Counted from the first letter of the stretch, positions 27,145 to 36,528 are shown. The stretch is 64,000 nucleotides of DNA from Polyangiaceae bacterium (GCA_020633235.1 JACKEA010000002.1:682001-746000), one strand, 5' to 3'. Numbers and translations are program-made. The notes: a model not told the origin generated them from the letters alone.

Positions 27145-29543
27145 GCGCGCTCCTGTCGAGTCACCACGCGCAACGACAGGAGCGCAGCCGCGGCGTAGGC
27201 GACGGCGCCGACGACGAGAGTGAGGCGAAGCCCACCGTGCAGTGCGGTGAGCGTGGCCAAGATGGATCCGAGCACGCTGGTGGCGCCGTTCACGCTCCAG
27301 AGCCAAGGGATGCGGTGCGGGGCACGACTCGCGACGCTCACCAGCGCCGTGGGCAGCGGCGCGCCCAGCAAGAAGCCGACGGGCGCGATCAACAGCACCG
27401 CAAGCGCAGCGCGCCCGGTGGCGGAGAAGGCGCGGCCCGCTTCCAGCACACTGGGCAAACCGAAGGCAGCGAGCAAGACCAGCAGCACCACGCCGCCGAG
27501 CACGAAGCGCAGGCGCCGGGGCGCGGCGGTCGTGGGTCCCGCGAGCACGCGGCTGCCGATGCCCCCCAGGACCAGGAGGGAGAACAGCACCACGGAAAGC
27601 GTAGCGGTGGGCTCGCCCAGGTAGACCGACAAGCGGTACAGGAGCGCGATCTCCACGAACATGAAGCCGATGCCCAGACAGGCGACGTACCCGAGATCGT
27701 AGCCGGCGCCCGGCGCGTCATCCGCTCTCGCGCGCGCCCTGAGGACCACCGGCAGCACCAGGAACAGGAGCACCATCACCAGCGCGACCAGGGCGACCTT
27801 CGCCAAGATCACCAAGCCGTTCCCGAACAGGTGCGCGGGGCCCTTGGCCGTGAGGGCGTGCGGCAGATCCGAGAGGCGGTTCTGATAGAAGAAGAAGGGG
27901 TGGTCGTCCGTCGTCGCGGAGACGTCGAGGGGTAGCGCGGCCAGCTCCTTCCCGAGCGCAGCGTCGTCCTTCGCCGTGGCCACTCGATCGATGGTGCGCT
28001 GCTCGCCGCTCACGGCGGGCATGCCGCCGCCGGGCACGTACACCACGTAGAAGCCCAGCGCCTTGGCCTGCTGAACCACGCGGGCGGACAGCGCGGGCGG
28101 CAGCCCGCGGGGCGCCGCGATCAGCGTGGTCATGATGGCGTTCGGCCGCCCGAGCCAGGGCGTTTGCACGACCGCGAGGCTCGCCGCCGGGTCGGCTCCC
28201 CGGTGCAGCAGCGCCGCGCGGGCGACCGTCGCCAGGCGCGGGCCCACCGCCAGCTCCGGCAGGCTCACGCTGGACACGCTGAGCAGGCCGTCGTCCGTGA
28301 GCGCGGAGAAGAAGTCCTCGAAGGCCTCCTGCGTGTACAGGCCGTTCTCCGTCAGTGCGTAGGCGCCGGCGGCGCTCGCCGCGGAGGTGTCGACCATGCT
28401 CAGGTGGACGACGTTCCAGGAACCCGGACCGGCGCGGCGCACGAAGGCGCGACCGTCGGCAGCGACGGCCGTCACGTCCGGACGGCCGTAGAGGTCGCCG
28501 GTGAACTCGCGGTAGCTGCCGCGCATGACGTCGTTCACGATCAGCGGATTGACCTCCACCGCCGTGACGTGCCCGGCGCCGCTCATCAGCGCCGCGAGCA
28601 CGTCCTTGCCGCCGCCGGCGCCGATGACGCACACGCGGGGGGCGTCGGGCCGCACGCGGTAGACGAAGGCGCTGAGATCGAAGGCCACGTTCCTGACCGC
28701 CGAGAAGTCGCCGGAGAACTTGGTCAGCGTGGTGGCCGCGTTCATGTCGATGACCAGCGTCTTCTGGTCGGGGATGGGACCATTGTAGAGCGGCGAGAGT
28801 CCCCAGCCGCGGAAGCCCGTGCTGGGCAGCACGCTCACCATGCTGAAGGCGTTCCAGCGCGTGAGCTCCGGCTCCACCTGGGCCAGGTCGATGCCCTTGG
28901 CCACGCGCACCTGGAACAGCTTGGTCTCCGCTCCGGTCAGCCACAGCGCCCCGAGGATCAGCCAGCCCACCAGGGCGGCGCCTCGGACGCCACGGCCCTT
29001 GCATGCGATCAGCGCGGACCCGAGCGCCAGCGCTGCGACGGCCACCAGCGCCTTGGGCCCACCAAACAGCGACAGCAGCGGCACCGTGAGGGCGCAGCCG
29101 AGACCGGCGCCCAGGAGATCCCAGGCATAGAGCGAGTGAGCCGTCTTGGCAGCGCGCGACATGCCGAGGGCAACCACGAAGCCCGCTGCCAGGAAGGGCA
29201 ACGCGGCGAGCAGGAACAACAGCACCAGCTTGAACGTCAGCTCGGTGAACACGCCGCCGAACCAGTCGGGGGAAAAGCGAGACAGCGCGAAATCGACGAC
29301 CACCAGCGCCAGCGCCTGACCCATGGCGCCCAGCGCGAGGTGGCGATCGGTGTGCGCCTCCGGTAGCCGGTGCTGGAAGAAGTGCACGGCGAGGGCCGCG
29401 ACGCCCAGCCCGAACAGCGCCACGGAGATCGCAAAGAAGGCGAAGTGGTACCAGAGCACCACCGAGAAGATCCGCGTCAGAATCAGCTCGCTGGCAACGA
29501 TCGTGAGACTGGTGAGCGCTATCGTGGGGCCGATGCGGGCCAT
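27141..29543 (-). CDS. Polytopic membrane protein with spermidine-synthase-like domain, copy B
   Basis: An 800-residue paralogue of the protein at 16985-19381, with the same three-part plan: N-terminal membrane helices, a central domain with 'VCVIGAGGGKDVLAAL' near residue 305 and 'VTAVEVNPLIVNDV', and a C-terminal membrane domain with 'GFMFVEIALLYRLSVYLGEP'. The core nucleotide loop is closer to the spermidine synthase GGG form than in copy A. ATG 29543 lies 4 nt after the lipoprotein stop. It begins a chain of GTGA-coupled genes to the GT-C-like gene and ubiA. Confidence 0.75.
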   Translation of the reverse strand: MARIGPTIALTSLTIVASELILTRIFSVVLWYHFAFFAISVALFGLGVAALAVHFFQHRLPEAHTDRHLALGAMGQALALVVVDFALSRFSPDWFGGVFTELTFKLVLLFLLAALPFLAAGFVVALGMSRAAKTAHSLYAWDLLGAGLGCALTVPLLSLFGGPKALVAVAALALGSALIACKGRGVRGAALVGWLILGALWLTGAETKLFQVRVAKGIDLAQVEPELTRWNAFSMVSVLPSTGFRGWGLSPLYNGPIPDQKTLVIDMNAATTLTKFSGDFSAVRNVAFDLSAFVYRVRPDAPRVCVIGAGGGKDVLAALMSGAGHVTAVEVNPLIVNDVMRGSYREFTGDLYGRPDVTAVAADGRAFVRRAGPGSWNVVHLSMVDTSAASAAGAYALTENGLYTQEAFEDFFSALTDDGLLSVSSVSLPELAVGPRLATVARAALLHRGADPAASLAVVQTPWLGRPNAIMTTLIAAPRGLPPALSARVVQQAKALGFYVVYVPGGGMPAVSGEQRTIDRVATAKDDAALGKELAALPLDVSATTDDHPFFFYQNRLSDLPHALTAKGPAHLFGNGLVILAKVALVALVMVLLFLVLPVVLRARARADDAPGAGYDLGYVACLGIGFMFVEIALLYRLSVYLGEPTATLSVVLFSLLVLGGIGSRVLAGPTTAAPRRLRFVLGGVVLLVLLAAFGLPSVLEAGRAFSATGRAALAVLLIAPVGFLLGAPLPTALVSVASRAPHRIPWLWSVNGATSVLGSILATLTALHGGLRLTLVVGAVAYAAAALLSLRVVTRQERA

Positions 29544-29547
29544 GCTC

Positions 29548-30579
29548 TCACTCCGCGTCGCGTGCCCCAGCGTCCGCCACACCGCCGTCCGCCGCCGCAC
29601 CGATGTGACCCCGGATGTTGGTGACCGAGGCCGCGATGAAGGTCGCGTTCTTGGGTTGATCTCCCTCTTTCCACGACAGCCGAAGGCTCCCCGTCGTGGC
29701 CAGGTGCGCATCGAGCACGACGGCGGTCAGGCGATCGATGCGGAACTCTCCGTTACCGTCGCCCCGGTACTGCTCCACCGTGGCCCACGCCGACGGATCC
29801 AGCGGATGCTGAAGCTCCTGCCGCCCGCCCTGCTGCCGGACCACGATGGCGATCTTGGCGGTGTGCTCGTCGAAGGACGTGAGCGTCATCTCCGAAGCCT
29901 GCGTGGCGTGGATGCCCTGAATCACGATCGGCTCCGAGAAGCTCCACTTGGCCCCCACTCCCACCGGCGTGGGGGGGAGACGGAACGGAAACCTGCGCTG
30001 CGCGTCGAAGGTCTTGTCGAGCAGCTGCTTGATTTCGGGGGTGGGCTTCTTGCCTCCGACGAGCTCGGTCGTGACCTCCGCGACCTCGCCGTCTTCCGCC
30101 ACCAGCTGCCGCGTGACGATGCCCACGAGCAAGGCGAGCCCCTGGTCGAGCTGCTTCAGGGCTTCCGGAGGGACCTCCTTGCTCTCGGCGTGGACGTCGA
30201 CAAGCTCGCCGCGTTCCTCCACCAGCGACAGCTTTCGACCATCGATGGTCTTGGCCACCGGGTCGGCGGTGCCCCGCAGCACGGAAAAGCTGGTCGTGGC
30301 AGAAAGCGTCGGTCCCCGCGCTGGTGGCGCGCCGGAGAGCCCGATGGAGCCGCTACTTTCCACCGTTTGTTGATACTGAAGACCGGTCCAGCGCCCGACC
30401 TCGAGCTTGTTCTTGGGCTCGCGGCCGGCGTTCGTGAGCTTCACGCCTCCTGCAGTTTCCACTACCGCGGGCTTCTGCGGCTCGTCTGTCTTGCCTTCGG
30501 GGGAGCAGGCCTTGGCGCAACCTGGCAGAAGCAGGGCAATCACGAGGAGCCCCCGAGCTCGGACGGCGACGGAATGCAT
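29548..30579 (-). CDS. Lipoprotein of unknown function
   Basis: A 343-residue envelope lipoprotein with signal peptide and lipobox 'LLPGC' (residues 18-22). The mature protein is beta-rich and ends in an Asp/Ala/Gly tail. No domain is assigned. ATG 30579 fits the hydrophobic core; a longer frame upstream is basic and unlikely. It is the first gene of a four-gene minus-strand run (this gene, copy B membrane protein, GT-C-like, UbiA), and is divergent from the GNAT gene across 58 bp. Confidence 0.7.
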   Translation of the reverse strand: MHSVAVRARGLLVIALLLPGCAKACSPEGKTDEPQKPAVVETAGGVKLTNAGREPKNKLEVGRWTGLQYQQTVESSGSIGLSGAPPARGPTLSATTSFSVLRGTADPVAKTIDGRKLSLVEERGELVDVHAESKEVPPEALKQLDQGLALLVGIVTRQLVAEDGEVAEVTTELVGGKKPTPEIKQLLDKTFDAQRRFPFRLPPTPVGVGAKWSFSEPIVIQGIHATQASEMTLTSFDEHTAKIAIVVRQQGGRQELQHPLDPSAWATVEQYRGDGNGEFRIDRLTAVVLDAHLATTGSLRLSWKEGDQPKNATFIAASVTNIRGHIGAAADGGVADAGARDAE

Positions 30580-30637
30580 GCGAAGGACGACCCGCGGCAC
30601 GCTACCACGACAGGCGTCCCGAGCTAAGATGCCCGAC

Positions 30638-31066
30638 ATGACATCGAGCTTCGTTCACGAGAGCCCCGCCTACTGGGACTCCGACAAGGCCCGCATCGTC
30701 GGGGGAGCGCCCGAGGGGGTGTTCGATTTCGCGGACCAGCACGAGGGCGATCTCGTCCCCGGGGACTGGTGGCACGTGGAGCAGGACGGCAAGATCGTCG
30801 GCTACGGCTGGATGGATACCGTGTGGGGCGACGCCGAAGTGCTGGTGGCGGTCGATCCCGAGGCGCGCGGCAGCGGCATCGGCACCTCGATCATGGATCA
30901 CCTCGAGCAGGAGGCCCGCGCCCGCGGGCTGAACCACTTGTACAACGTGATCCCCGACGGACATCCCGATCCCACGACTCTGGGCCGCTGGCTCGCCAAG
31001 CGCGGCTTCAGCCCCAGCGAGGACGGCCGCGTGCTACGCCGGATCGTGCGGCGTCAGCTGCCATGA
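30638..31066 (+). CDS. GNAT-family N-acetyltransferase
   Basis: A 142-residue acetyltransferase of unknown substrate. Motif A is intact: 'VAVDPEARGSGIGTSIMDHL', with the R-G-x-G-I-G acetyl-CoA loop. ATG 30638 is preferred over ATG 30629 because a TAAGAT box (30625-30630) overlaps the latter and lies 7 nt before the former. The stop overlaps the ATG of the thioredoxin-like gene (ATGA). Confidence 0.85.
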   Translation: MTSSFVHESPAYWDSDKARIVGGAPEGVFDFADQHEGDLVPGDWWHVEQDGKIVGYGWMDTVWGDAEVLVAVDPEARGSGIGTSIMDHLEQEARARGLNHLYNVIPDGHPDPTTLGRWLAKRGFSPSEDGRVLRRIVRRQLP

Positions 31067-31542
31067 GGTGGCTCTTGTGTGCGGCGCTCGTGCTCGCCGC
31101 GTGTGACGACCCGCCGAAGCCCGCCCCCGAGAAGGCCGCCCCCGCACGCCACGTGGAGATCGTGAGCGCGCCGGGGTCGAGCGAGGAAGCCACGGCCGTG
31201 ATCCAGCGCGAGGCGGCCAAGGCGAAGACCGACGGCAAGAGCTTGCTGGTGTACGTGGGGGCGCCCTGGTGCGAGCCCTGTCAGCGCTTTCATCAGGCGG
31301 CGGCTCGAGGCGACCTGGATCAGGCCTTCCCCGAGCTCCGGCTGCTCGAGTTCGACCACGATCGGGACGAAGCTCGGCTGGAGCGGGCGGGCTGCATCTC
31401 GCGTCTGATTCCGCTGTTCGCCAAACCCGACGCCCAGGGCCGTTGCAGCGACGTGCGCATGGAGGGGTCCATCAAGGGACCGGGTGCCGTGGCGGAGATC
31501 ACCCCGCGCTTGGCGCGGCTGCTGGCGACAGCCAGCCCCTGA
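31063..31542 (+). CDS. Thioredoxin-like lipoprotein
   Basis: A 159-residue precursor with lipobox 'VLAACDD' near residue 14. The mature domain has the thioredoxin active site 'GAPWCEPCQRF' and an additional cysteine pair further on ('AGCIS', 'GRCSD'). It should be a membrane-tethered periplasmic thiol oxidoreductase. Its partner is unknown. ATG 31063 overlaps the GNAT stop. Its last 44 bp overlap the convergent IPP isomerase gene. Confidence 0.8.
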   Translation: MRWLLCAALVLAACDDPPKPAPEKAAPARHVEIVSAPGSSEEATAVIQREAAKAKTDGKSLLVYVGAPWCEPCQRFHQAAARGDLDQAFPELRLLEFDHDRDEARLERAGCISRLIPLFAKPDAQGRCSDVRMEGSIKGPGAVAEITPRLARLLATASP

Positions 31543-32563
31543 GCGGCTCCGCGATCGTGCGCGGGGCGGTGCGGAGCGCAGCGAGATCCCGCGATCCCGT
31601 GAGCAACATCGCCATGCGGAGCTCGTTCTCCACGCGCTCGAGGAAGGCCACGGCGCCGGCGCGTCCGCCGTTCTCGAAAGCCTGCAACACCGGACGCGCG
31701 ATGCCGCCGGCGCTGGCGCCGAGGGCGATCGCCTTGGCTACGTCGAGGCCCGATTGGATACCGCCGGTCGCGAACACGGTGGACAGACCGAGGTCGCTCA
31801 CCTGCGCGACGCTGGCCGCGGTCGGGATGCCCCACTCCCAGAACGTCTGCCCCAGACCCCGGCGTTCGTCGGGCGCCCGATGGGTCTCCACGGCGACCCA
31901 GGACGTTCCCCCCGCGCCGGACACGTCCACGTGGCGAACGCCCGCCGCGAACAAGCGGCGCCCCACCCCGCGGCTCAGGCCCGAGCCCGTCTCCTTGGCC
32001 ACCACCGGCACCGAAAGCTCGCGCACCAGTCGTTCGATGGCCGCCAAGGCTCCGCGGAAGTCGCGGTCGCCGTCCGCCTGCACCAGCTCCATGGCGGGAT
32101 TCAGGTGAACGCACAGGGCGTCGGCTTCCACGCTGTGAACCAAGCCTTCGATCTCCGACGTGGTCGCCTTGGCCGCCTGCACCACACCGATATTGCCCAA
32201 CAGGAGCACGTCCGGCGCCACCTCCCGCACTTGATAGCTGGACGCCACGTCGGGGTTCTTCTGCATCGCGCGCTGGCTGCCGAGGCCGAATGCGTAGCCG
32301 CGCTCCTGAGCGATGGACGCGAGCTCGCGATTCACCCGGCGGGCGCGCTCGGTCCCGCCGGTCATTCCCGCGATCAAGATCGGCGCCCGCAGGCGCTTGC
32401 CGAGCAGATGCAGGGAGGTGTCGAGCTCGTCGAAGGCGAGCTCCGGCAGCGCGTCGTGAACCAGCCGGACACACTCGAACAGGGTAGTGGTTTCCTTGAA
32501 GCCCACGTCCCCCCGGATGGCGAGGTCGAGGTGGTCCTCCTTGCGCTGTGAGATGTCGCTCAT
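31499..32563 (-). CDS. fni: Type II isopentenyl-diphosphate delta-isomerase (FMN-dependent)
   Basis: A 354-residue TIM-barrel flavoenzyme that interconverts IPP and DMAPP, the last step before prenyl chain building in mevalonate users. Type II signatures are 'QRKEDHLDLA', 'LIAGMTGGTE', 'GLGSQRAM', 'HLNPAMELVQ', 'KETGSGLS', 'DVSGAGGTSW' and 'ATGGIQSGLDVAKA'. It is divergent from the prenyl diphosphate synthase gene across 92 bp, which places it with the mevalonate cluster. Its 3' end overlaps the thioredoxin-like gene by 44 bp in antisense. Confidence 0.95.
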   Translation of the reverse strand: MSDISQRKEDHLDLAIRGDVGFKETTTLFECVRLVHDALPELAFDELDTSLHLLGKRLRAPILIAGMTGGTERARRVNRELASIAQERGYAFGLGSQRAMQKNPDVASSYQVREVAPDVLLLGNIGVVQAAKATTSEIEGLVHSVEADALCVHLNPAMELVQADGDRDFRGALAAIERLVRELSVPVVAKETGSGLSRGVGRRLFAAGVRHVDVSGAGGTSWVAVETHRAPDERRGLGQTFWEWGIPTAASVAQVSDLGLSTVFATGGIQSGLDVAKAIALGASAGGIARPVLQAFENGGRAGAVAFLERVENELRMAMLLTGSRDLAALRTAPRTIAEPLRGWLSPAAAPSAG

Positions 32564-32616
32564 TCCGGCCCGCCGAGCGGGCCACAGAAGGGCGAAAATT
32601 GAAAGGCCGGATCGAA

Positions 32617-32645
32617 TTGACAGGGTTTTCGGCCGACCCTACGCT
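32617..32645 (+). promoter_or_regulatory. Sigma-70-type promoter of the mevalonate operon
   Basis: TTGACA (32617-32622), a 17-bp spacer and TACGCT (32640-32645). Initiation is expected near 32652, only about 4 nt before the ATG at 32656, so the mRNA is nearly leaderless. Confidence 0.75.
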
Positions 32646-32655
32646 TCCGCCGAAA

Positions 32656-33777
32656 ATGCCTTCCAAGACGCGGACTTCCAAGAAGAAGCGGCGACGAAAG
32701 CAGCCTCCTCAGCCGCCGCGGCCGAAGGCCAAGGCGATGGCCAAGAACGCGTTCTCGGCGTTGGTCAGTAGCGTGCGCCGCGACGTCGATGCCCGCCTCG
32801 AGAGCTTCTTGGACGGCAAGGTACAGGCGCTGTCGGCGCACGGTCCCGAGGTCGTGGACCTCGCCGCCGCCGTTCGCGACCTGTGTCTCAGAGGCGGCAA
32901 GCGCACGCGGGCGGCACTGCTGGTCGCCGGCTACCGCGCCGCCAGCAGCACCGCGCCCTTCGAGCCGGCGCTGGACGCCGGTGTGGCGCTGGAGCTGTTG
33001 CACGCCTACCTGTTGATCCACGACGATTGGATGGACGAAGACACCGTGCGGCGCGGCGGTCCGGCGGTGCACGCGGCGCTGAGCAAGAAGCTCCGTTCCA
33101 AGCGCCTCGGCGAGCGCTCCGGAATCTTGGCTGGCGACCTGGCTCAGGCCTTCGCGACGGAAGCCCTCACTCGCGTACAGGTGTCTCCCAGCCGTCTGGC
33201 GAAGGTGCTGGAGAGCTTCGCTCAGATGCAGGTGGACGCAGTAGCCGGGCAGCACCTGGACGTGCTCGGGCGTACGCGGGACGTGGAGAAGGTCTACGAG
33301 CTCAAGACCTCGAGCTACACCGTGCGCGGTCCCCTCCGCGTCGGCGCTCAGCTTGCCGGCGGGAGCCAGAAGCTCCTGACCACGTTGGATGGCTTCGCCG
33401 CGCCGGTGGGTGTGGCGTTCCAGCTGCGCGACGACCTGCTCAGCGCCTTTGGCGATCCGGCGCAGACCGGCAAGCCCTTCGGCAGCGACCTGCGCAGCGG
33501 AAAACACACGGTTTTGCTGACCATCGCGCTGAAACGGGCGCGCGGTCGGGACCATCGTCGGCTGCGCGCGGTGGTGGGTAACCCCAAGGCCACCCACGCC
33601 CAGCTCGAGCAAGCCATCGAGGTCATCGAGCGCTCGGGCGCCCGGGAGGCGGTAGAGCAGCGCATCGACGAGCTGTCGCAGGCAGCGATCGCCGCACTGC
33701 GAGAGGGCCGCGTCTCCGCCGAAGGGCTGGCCATGCTCGAAGGCGCGACGCGAGCGCTGACGTCGCGCCTCAGTTGA
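32656..33777 (+). CDS. Polyprenyl diphosphate synthase (FPP/GGPP type)
   Basis: A 373-residue trans-prenyltransferase that extends DMAPP with IPP. The first Asp-rich motif is 'IHDDWMDED' (Asp123, 124, 127); 'GGKRTRAAL' binds diphosphate; the second Asp-rich motif is 'QLRDDLLSAFGD' (about 257-267). Residues 1-30 form a Lys/Arg/Pro-rich extension not seen in standard enzymes. ATG 32656 fits the promoter; an internal Met28 would remove the basic tail. The stop overlaps the mevalonate kinase ATG (TGATG). Product length is not predictable with confidence. Confidence 0.93.
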   Translation: MPSKTRTSKKKRRRKQPPQPPRPKAKAMAKNAFSALVSSVRRDVDARLESFLDGKVQALSAHGPEVVDLAAAVRDLCLRGGKRTRAALLVAGYRAASSTAPFEPALDAGVALELLHAYLLIHDDWMDEDTVRRGGPAVHAALSKKLRSKRLGERSGILAGDLAQAFATEALTRVQVSPSRLAKVLESFAQMQVDAVAGQHLDVLGRTRDVEKVYELKTSSYTVRGPLRVGAQLAGGSQKLLTTLDGFAAPVGVAFQLRDDLLSAFGDPAQTGKPFGSDLRSGKHTVLLTIALKRARGRDHRRLRAVVGNPKATHAQLEQAIEVIERSGAREAVEQRIDELSQAAIAALREGRVSAEGLAMLEGATRALTSRLS

Positions 33778-34670
33778 TGGCCACGGCAAACGGCAAGGTG
33801 ATCCTCTGCGGCGAGCACGCCGTGGTGTATGGAGTGCCCGCCATCGCCGCCGGCATCGAGCGGGGCGCGCGTGCCCAGGCGCGTCGGGCCGATGCCTCGC
33901 GTCTGGTGCTCGGGAACGACGCCATCCAAGCCAACGACGGTAGCGACGTGGGCAAGGCGTTTGGCGCGCTGCTGGCAACGCTGGACGAGCGCGACGTCGA
34001 GGTGCGGCTCGAGGTAGACGTCCCTCCCGGTTGCGGCCTGGGCGCATCCGCCGCCATGGCCGTCGCCACGGCGCGGGCGGTGCTCGAGCTCGCGGCGGAG
34101 CCGCCGTCGCCGGAGCGAGTGCTCGAAGCAGCCACCGCCTGGGAGCGCGTGTTTCACGGCAATCCCTCCGGCATCGACGCCGCGGCGGCGGCCGCCCGGG
34201 GGTGCATCCTTTTCAGCCGCAGCGAGGGCGCGCGCCCCGTGAAGGTGCTCGAGCCGTTGGTCCTCGCCGTGGCCGTCGCCGGGCCCCCGGCCAGTACCAA
34301 GGTGATGGTGGATTCCGTGGCGGCGCTCAAGGCGCGGCGGCCCGAGGTGGTGGACAAGGCCCTGGAAGGCATCCGCTCGGTGGTTTCCAACGCTCGCTTG
34401 TGCATCGAGCACGGAGACGTCATCGGCCTCGGTCGATTGATGGATCTGAATCAAATGCTCTTGGCGGGGCTGTTCGTGTCCACGGAGGAGATCGAGAACG
34501 CCTGCGCCATCGCGCGCACCGCGGGGGCCCTGGGCGCCAAGCTCACGGGAGCCGGCGGCGGCGGCGCGGTGATCGCGCTGTGCGAAGAATCCGCCGACGC
34601 AGTGCTCGCCGCTTGGCGGAGCGCAGGCATCGAGTGCTTCGGCACTCGCGTGCGGGAGACCGACCGGTGA
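33777..34670 (+). CDS. mvk: Mevalonate kinase
   Basis: A 297-residue GHMP kinase. 'GKVILCGEHAVVYGVPAIAA' is the mevalonate kinase N-terminal signature, 'PPGCGLGASAAMAVA' the ATP loop, and 'KLTGAGGGGAVIAL' the third motif. The catalytic aspartate lies in 'NPSGIDAAAAAARG'. ATG 33777 shares one base with the upstream stop (TGATG). Downstream it overlaps the decarboxylase GTG by 4 nt. Order and coupling place it as the second gene of the mevalonate operon. Confidence 0.93.
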   Translation: MATANGKVILCGEHAVVYGVPAIAAGIERGARAQARRADASRLVLGNDAIQANDGSDVGKAFGALLATLDERDVEVRLEVDVPPGCGLGASAAMAVATARAVLELAAEPPSPERVLEAATAWERVFHGNPSGIDAAAAAARGCILFSRSEGARPVKVLEPLVLAVAVAGPPASTKVMVDSVAALKARRPEVVDKALEGIRSVVSNARLCIEHGDVIGLGRLMDLNQMLLAGLFVSTEEIENACAIARTAGALGAKLTGAGGGGAVIALCEESADAVLAAWRSAGIECFGTRVRETDR

Positions 34671-35650
34671 GCGAAGCCCACGCGATCGCCCATGCGAACA
34701 TCGCCCTCGCCAAGTACTGGGGCAAGGCGGACGTCGCGCGGAACCTGCCGGCGGTTCCCAGCTTGTCGCTGACGCTGGACGCACTTCGCACCTTCACGCG
34801 CGTGCGTTTCGATGCGGGGCTCGGGGACGATCGCGTCGAGCTCGATGGCGCCGTCGCCGAGGGCAAGGCGCGGGACCGCGTGGTGGCGCTTTTGGATCGC
34901 GTGCGCGCGGAGGCGGGCCTCGACGCTCGCGCCCAGGTCGAGTCCGTCAACGACTTCCCGACCGCAGCGGGCTTGGCGTCGAGCGCTTCGGGCTTCGCGG
35001 CGCTGGCGCTCGCGGCGCGGGCGGCGGCGGGCCTGCCCGAAGACCCGTCGCGGGTCAGCGATCTGGCGCGCGCCAGCAGCGCCTCGGCGGCACGCTCCGT
35101 CTACGGCGGCTGGGTCGCGCTGGGCGCGGGAGCGACGAGCGCCGACAGAGTGGCAGGCCCCGAGCAGCTTTCGGTGTGCATGTGGGTCGCGATCACCGTC
35201 AAGGGACCGAAGGACGTGGGCTCCACGGAAGGGATGGAGCACACGCGAGCGACGAGCCCGTACTACCCGGTGTGGGTGCATCACGCCCCAGTGCTGTTCG
35301 AAGAGGTGCGGCGCGCCGTGTTGGAGCGCGACTTCCCCACCCTGGGTGCGGCGATGGAGCAAAGCGCGCTGATGATGCACGCGTCCATGCTCGCCGCGCG
35401 CCCGGCGATCCGCTACTTCGCGCCGGCCACGCTGGCGGCGATGGACGCAGTGCGCGCCTTGCGCAAGGGCGGCATTGCCGCCTACTACACCATGGACGCG
35501 GGACCTCACGTGAAGGTGTTGTGCCAGCTCGAACGCGCCGACGAGGTGGGCCACGCGCTAGCGTCCGTGCCGGGCGTGGAGCGCGCGATCCGCTGCCTGC
35601 CCGGACCCGACGCACGCCTCGTGAGCGCCGAGGAGTGGGCCGCGCGATGA
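34667..35650 (+). CDS. mvaD: Diphosphomevalonate decarboxylase
   Basis: A 327-residue GHMP-family enzyme that makes IPP by ATP-driven decarboxylation. 'IALAKYWGKADVARNLPAVP' and 'NDFPTAAGLASSASGFAAL' are diagnostic, along with 'SASAARSVYGGWVALGAG' and 'YYTMDAGPHVKVL' at the active site. GTG 34667 overlaps the mevalonate kinase stop (GTGA), and its own stop overlaps the next ATG (ATGA). Confidence 0.95.
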   Translation: MSEAHAIAHANIALAKYWGKADVARNLPAVPSLSLTLDALRTFTRVRFDAGLGDDRVELDGAVAEGKARDRVVALLDRVRAEAGLDARAQVESVNDFPTAAGLASSASGFAALALAARAAAGLPEDPSRVSDLARASSASAARSVYGGWVALGAGATSADRVAGPEQLSVCMWVAITVKGPKDVGSTEGMEHTRATSPYYPVWVHHAPVLFEEVRRAVLERDFPTLGAAMEQSALMMHASMLAARPAIRYFAPATLAAMDAVRALRKGGIAAYYTMDAGPHVKVLCQLERADEVGHALASVPGVERAIRCLPGPDARLVSAEEWAAR

Positions 35651-36528
35651 GAGCGCGGGCGCCCGGCAAGGTCGTGCTCTCGGGCGCGTACGCGGTGCTG
35701 CACGGAGCGCCCGCCATCGTCTCCGCCGTCAGCCGCTACGCCGAGGCGGACAGCGAGCGTCCGGCGAGCGTCGTCACTCCCGAAGTGAAGGCCGCCCTCG
35801 GCGATCGCGCTGCACCCTGGTTCGATGCCAGCGCGCTGCGCGACGCCCGCGGCAAGCTCGGCCTCGGCTCGAGCGCCGCCATCCTCGTAGCGTCCCTCGC
35901 CGCGCTGGAGCTGAAGGAGAGCGGCGCCCTCGACGACGCGACGCTCGCCGATCGCGTCTTACCCCTCGCCCTCGCCGCGCATCATCGCGCCCAAGGCGGC
36001 GGCAGTGGCATCGACGTCGCGGCCAGCGCCCGTGGCGGAACCCTGGTCGCCCAGCGCGGCGACCGGCTTTCCTGTGAGGCCGCCGAGCTCCCTTCCGGCT
36101 TGGTGATCGAGGTGTGGGCCTCCGGCTTGCCGGCCGTCACCGCCGAGCTCATCGCCCGAGTGCAAGCCTTGCCCGAGCGGGAGCGCGCGCTGGCTCCGCA
36201 GCTCGAGGCATCCCATGCCGCCGTCGCCGCGCTGCGGGCGGCGGACGCTGCGGCGTTCATCCACGCCCTCGATGCCCAACACGCGGCGCTCCAGGCGCTG
36301 GGAGACGCGGCGGGGGTGCCCATCGTCACGCCGCAGGTCGCGAAGCTGGCACGGCTGGCGCGCCGTCGTGGCGGAACCGTGCTGCCTTCGGGTGCGGGCG
36401 GCGGCGACGTGGCACTTTACGTCGCTCGGGAGGCTCCCAGCGCGGAGCTTCGACAGGAGTGCGCGGCCCTCGACCACCACGCGTTGGACCTCGCCCTCCA
36501 CGCTCGCGGCGTCCACGCCTTGGAGTGA
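35647..36528 (+). CDS. Phosphomevalonate kinase (GHMP family)
   Basis: A 293-residue GHMP kinase. 'APGKVVLSGAYAVLHGAPAI' at the N-terminus, the ATP loop 'GKLGLGSSAAILVASLAAL', and 'GGGSGIDVAASARGGTL' and 'LPSGAGGGDVALYV' at the active site. The fold could fit other sugar or mevalonate kinases, but placement directly after mevalonate kinase and the decarboxylase makes the phosphomevalonate step the natural assignment. ATG 35647 overlaps the upstream stop. Confidence 0.87.
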   Translation: MRARAPGKVVLSGAYAVLHGAPAIVSAVSRYAEADSERPASVVTPEVKAALGDRAAPWFDASALRDARGKLGLGSSAAILVASLAALELKESGALDDATLADRVLPLALAAHHRAQGGGSGIDVAASARGGTLVAQRGDRLSCEAAELPSGLVIEVWASGLPAVTAELIARVQALPERERALAPQLEASHAAVAALRAADAAAFIHALDAQHAALQALGDAAGVPIVTPQVAKLARLARRRGGTVLPSGAGGGDVALYVAREAPSAELRQECAALDHHALDLALHARGVHALE

